A stretch of DNA of 6,874 nucleotides from contig JANXYS010000266.1 in the NCBI GenBank assembly GCA_025355935.1, positions 1 to 6,874 on the forward strand, written 5' to 3'. The notes under the pieces are model-generated. The model ran no database searches. It had not been told where the DNA came from and was given only the letters and a program-made list of their open reading frames with translations. The DNA comes from Chitinophagales bacterium (GTDB lineage Bacteria > Bacteroidota > Bacteroidia > Chitinophagales > Chitinophagaceae). The translations under genes and the position numbers were made by a program. Below, piece after piece: positions 6,830-6,874 of the stretch; the stretch's first letter is position 1, and every line of letters starts with the position of its first letter.

Positions 6830-6874
6830 AAAAGTTCGTCCCTTTCTAATCGGTATCAATTCCTTCTTAAAAAA

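Larger units (their letters stand above)
6398..6874. other. non-coding region downstream of the protease, rich in palindromes
   Basis: This 477-bp stretch after the protease stop holds no convincing gene. Short open frames on both strands across 6387-6716 have no recognisable start context or domain and appear to be by-products of the GC-rich palindromes. The region carries two degenerate repeat units and six short hairpins, listed separately. A weak stem GCAAA-TTAT-TTTGC lies at 6414-6427, just after the stop, but it lacks a following T-run, so no clear terminator for the protease is assigned. Confidence 0.8.

Noticed and set aside
6758..6874. 38-codon Lys/Arg-rich frame on the minus strand, open to the right edge and ending in TGA at 6760-6758
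   Set aside because: It could be the C-terminus of a gene entering from the right, but 38 codons without a stop is not rare by chance. It overlaps repeat unit 2, and I recognise nothing in the sequence. Only sequence beyond the edge could decide.

Overview
The window comes from a member of the Bacteroidota. A Chitinophagales-type genome is plausible but cannot be proven from this sequence. Four things point this way: an AtpA with two short insertions relative to the E. coli protein that I recall as typical of this phylum, a -33/-7 promoter of the Bacteroidetes type (TTTG-N20-TAnnTTTG), gene starts with no Shine-Dalgarno sequence, and a secreted protein ending in a type IX secretion (T9SS) type A sorting domain.

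Layout. Bases 1-1214 (minus strand) hold the first 404 codons of atpA, the F1-ATPase alpha subunit, whose 3' end lies beyond the left edge. Bases 1215-1633 are a divergent intergenic region. It contains a near-perfect atpA promoter, an atpA leader of about 105 nt with a small hairpin and a short direct repeat, and a bulged hairpin just before the start of the next gene. Bases 1634-6397 (plus strand) hold one 1587-residue secreted M36 (fungalysin-type) zinc metallopeptidase. Its order is signal peptide, propeptide, catalytic domain, DUF11-like domain, MAM/ConA-like domain, five tandem Ig-like repeats of about 92 residues, a sixth divergent Ig/PKD-like module, and the T9SS sorting domain. Bases 6398-6874 hold no convincing gene. 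They carry a cluster of six short palindromes, most with 3-nt loops, spaced about 35-60 nt apart. These sit within two degenerate copies of the same element, shown by four short sequence blocks that recur in the same order.

How it fits together. The two genes are divergent and functionally unrelated: one is a core energy-metabolism subunit in the cytoplasm and inner membrane complex, the other a cell-surface or secreted protease. The most unusual parts are the palindrome cluster after the protease gene and the separation of atpA from any upstream ATP synthase gene. I see no CRISPR array, tRNA, rRNA, transposase or defence system.
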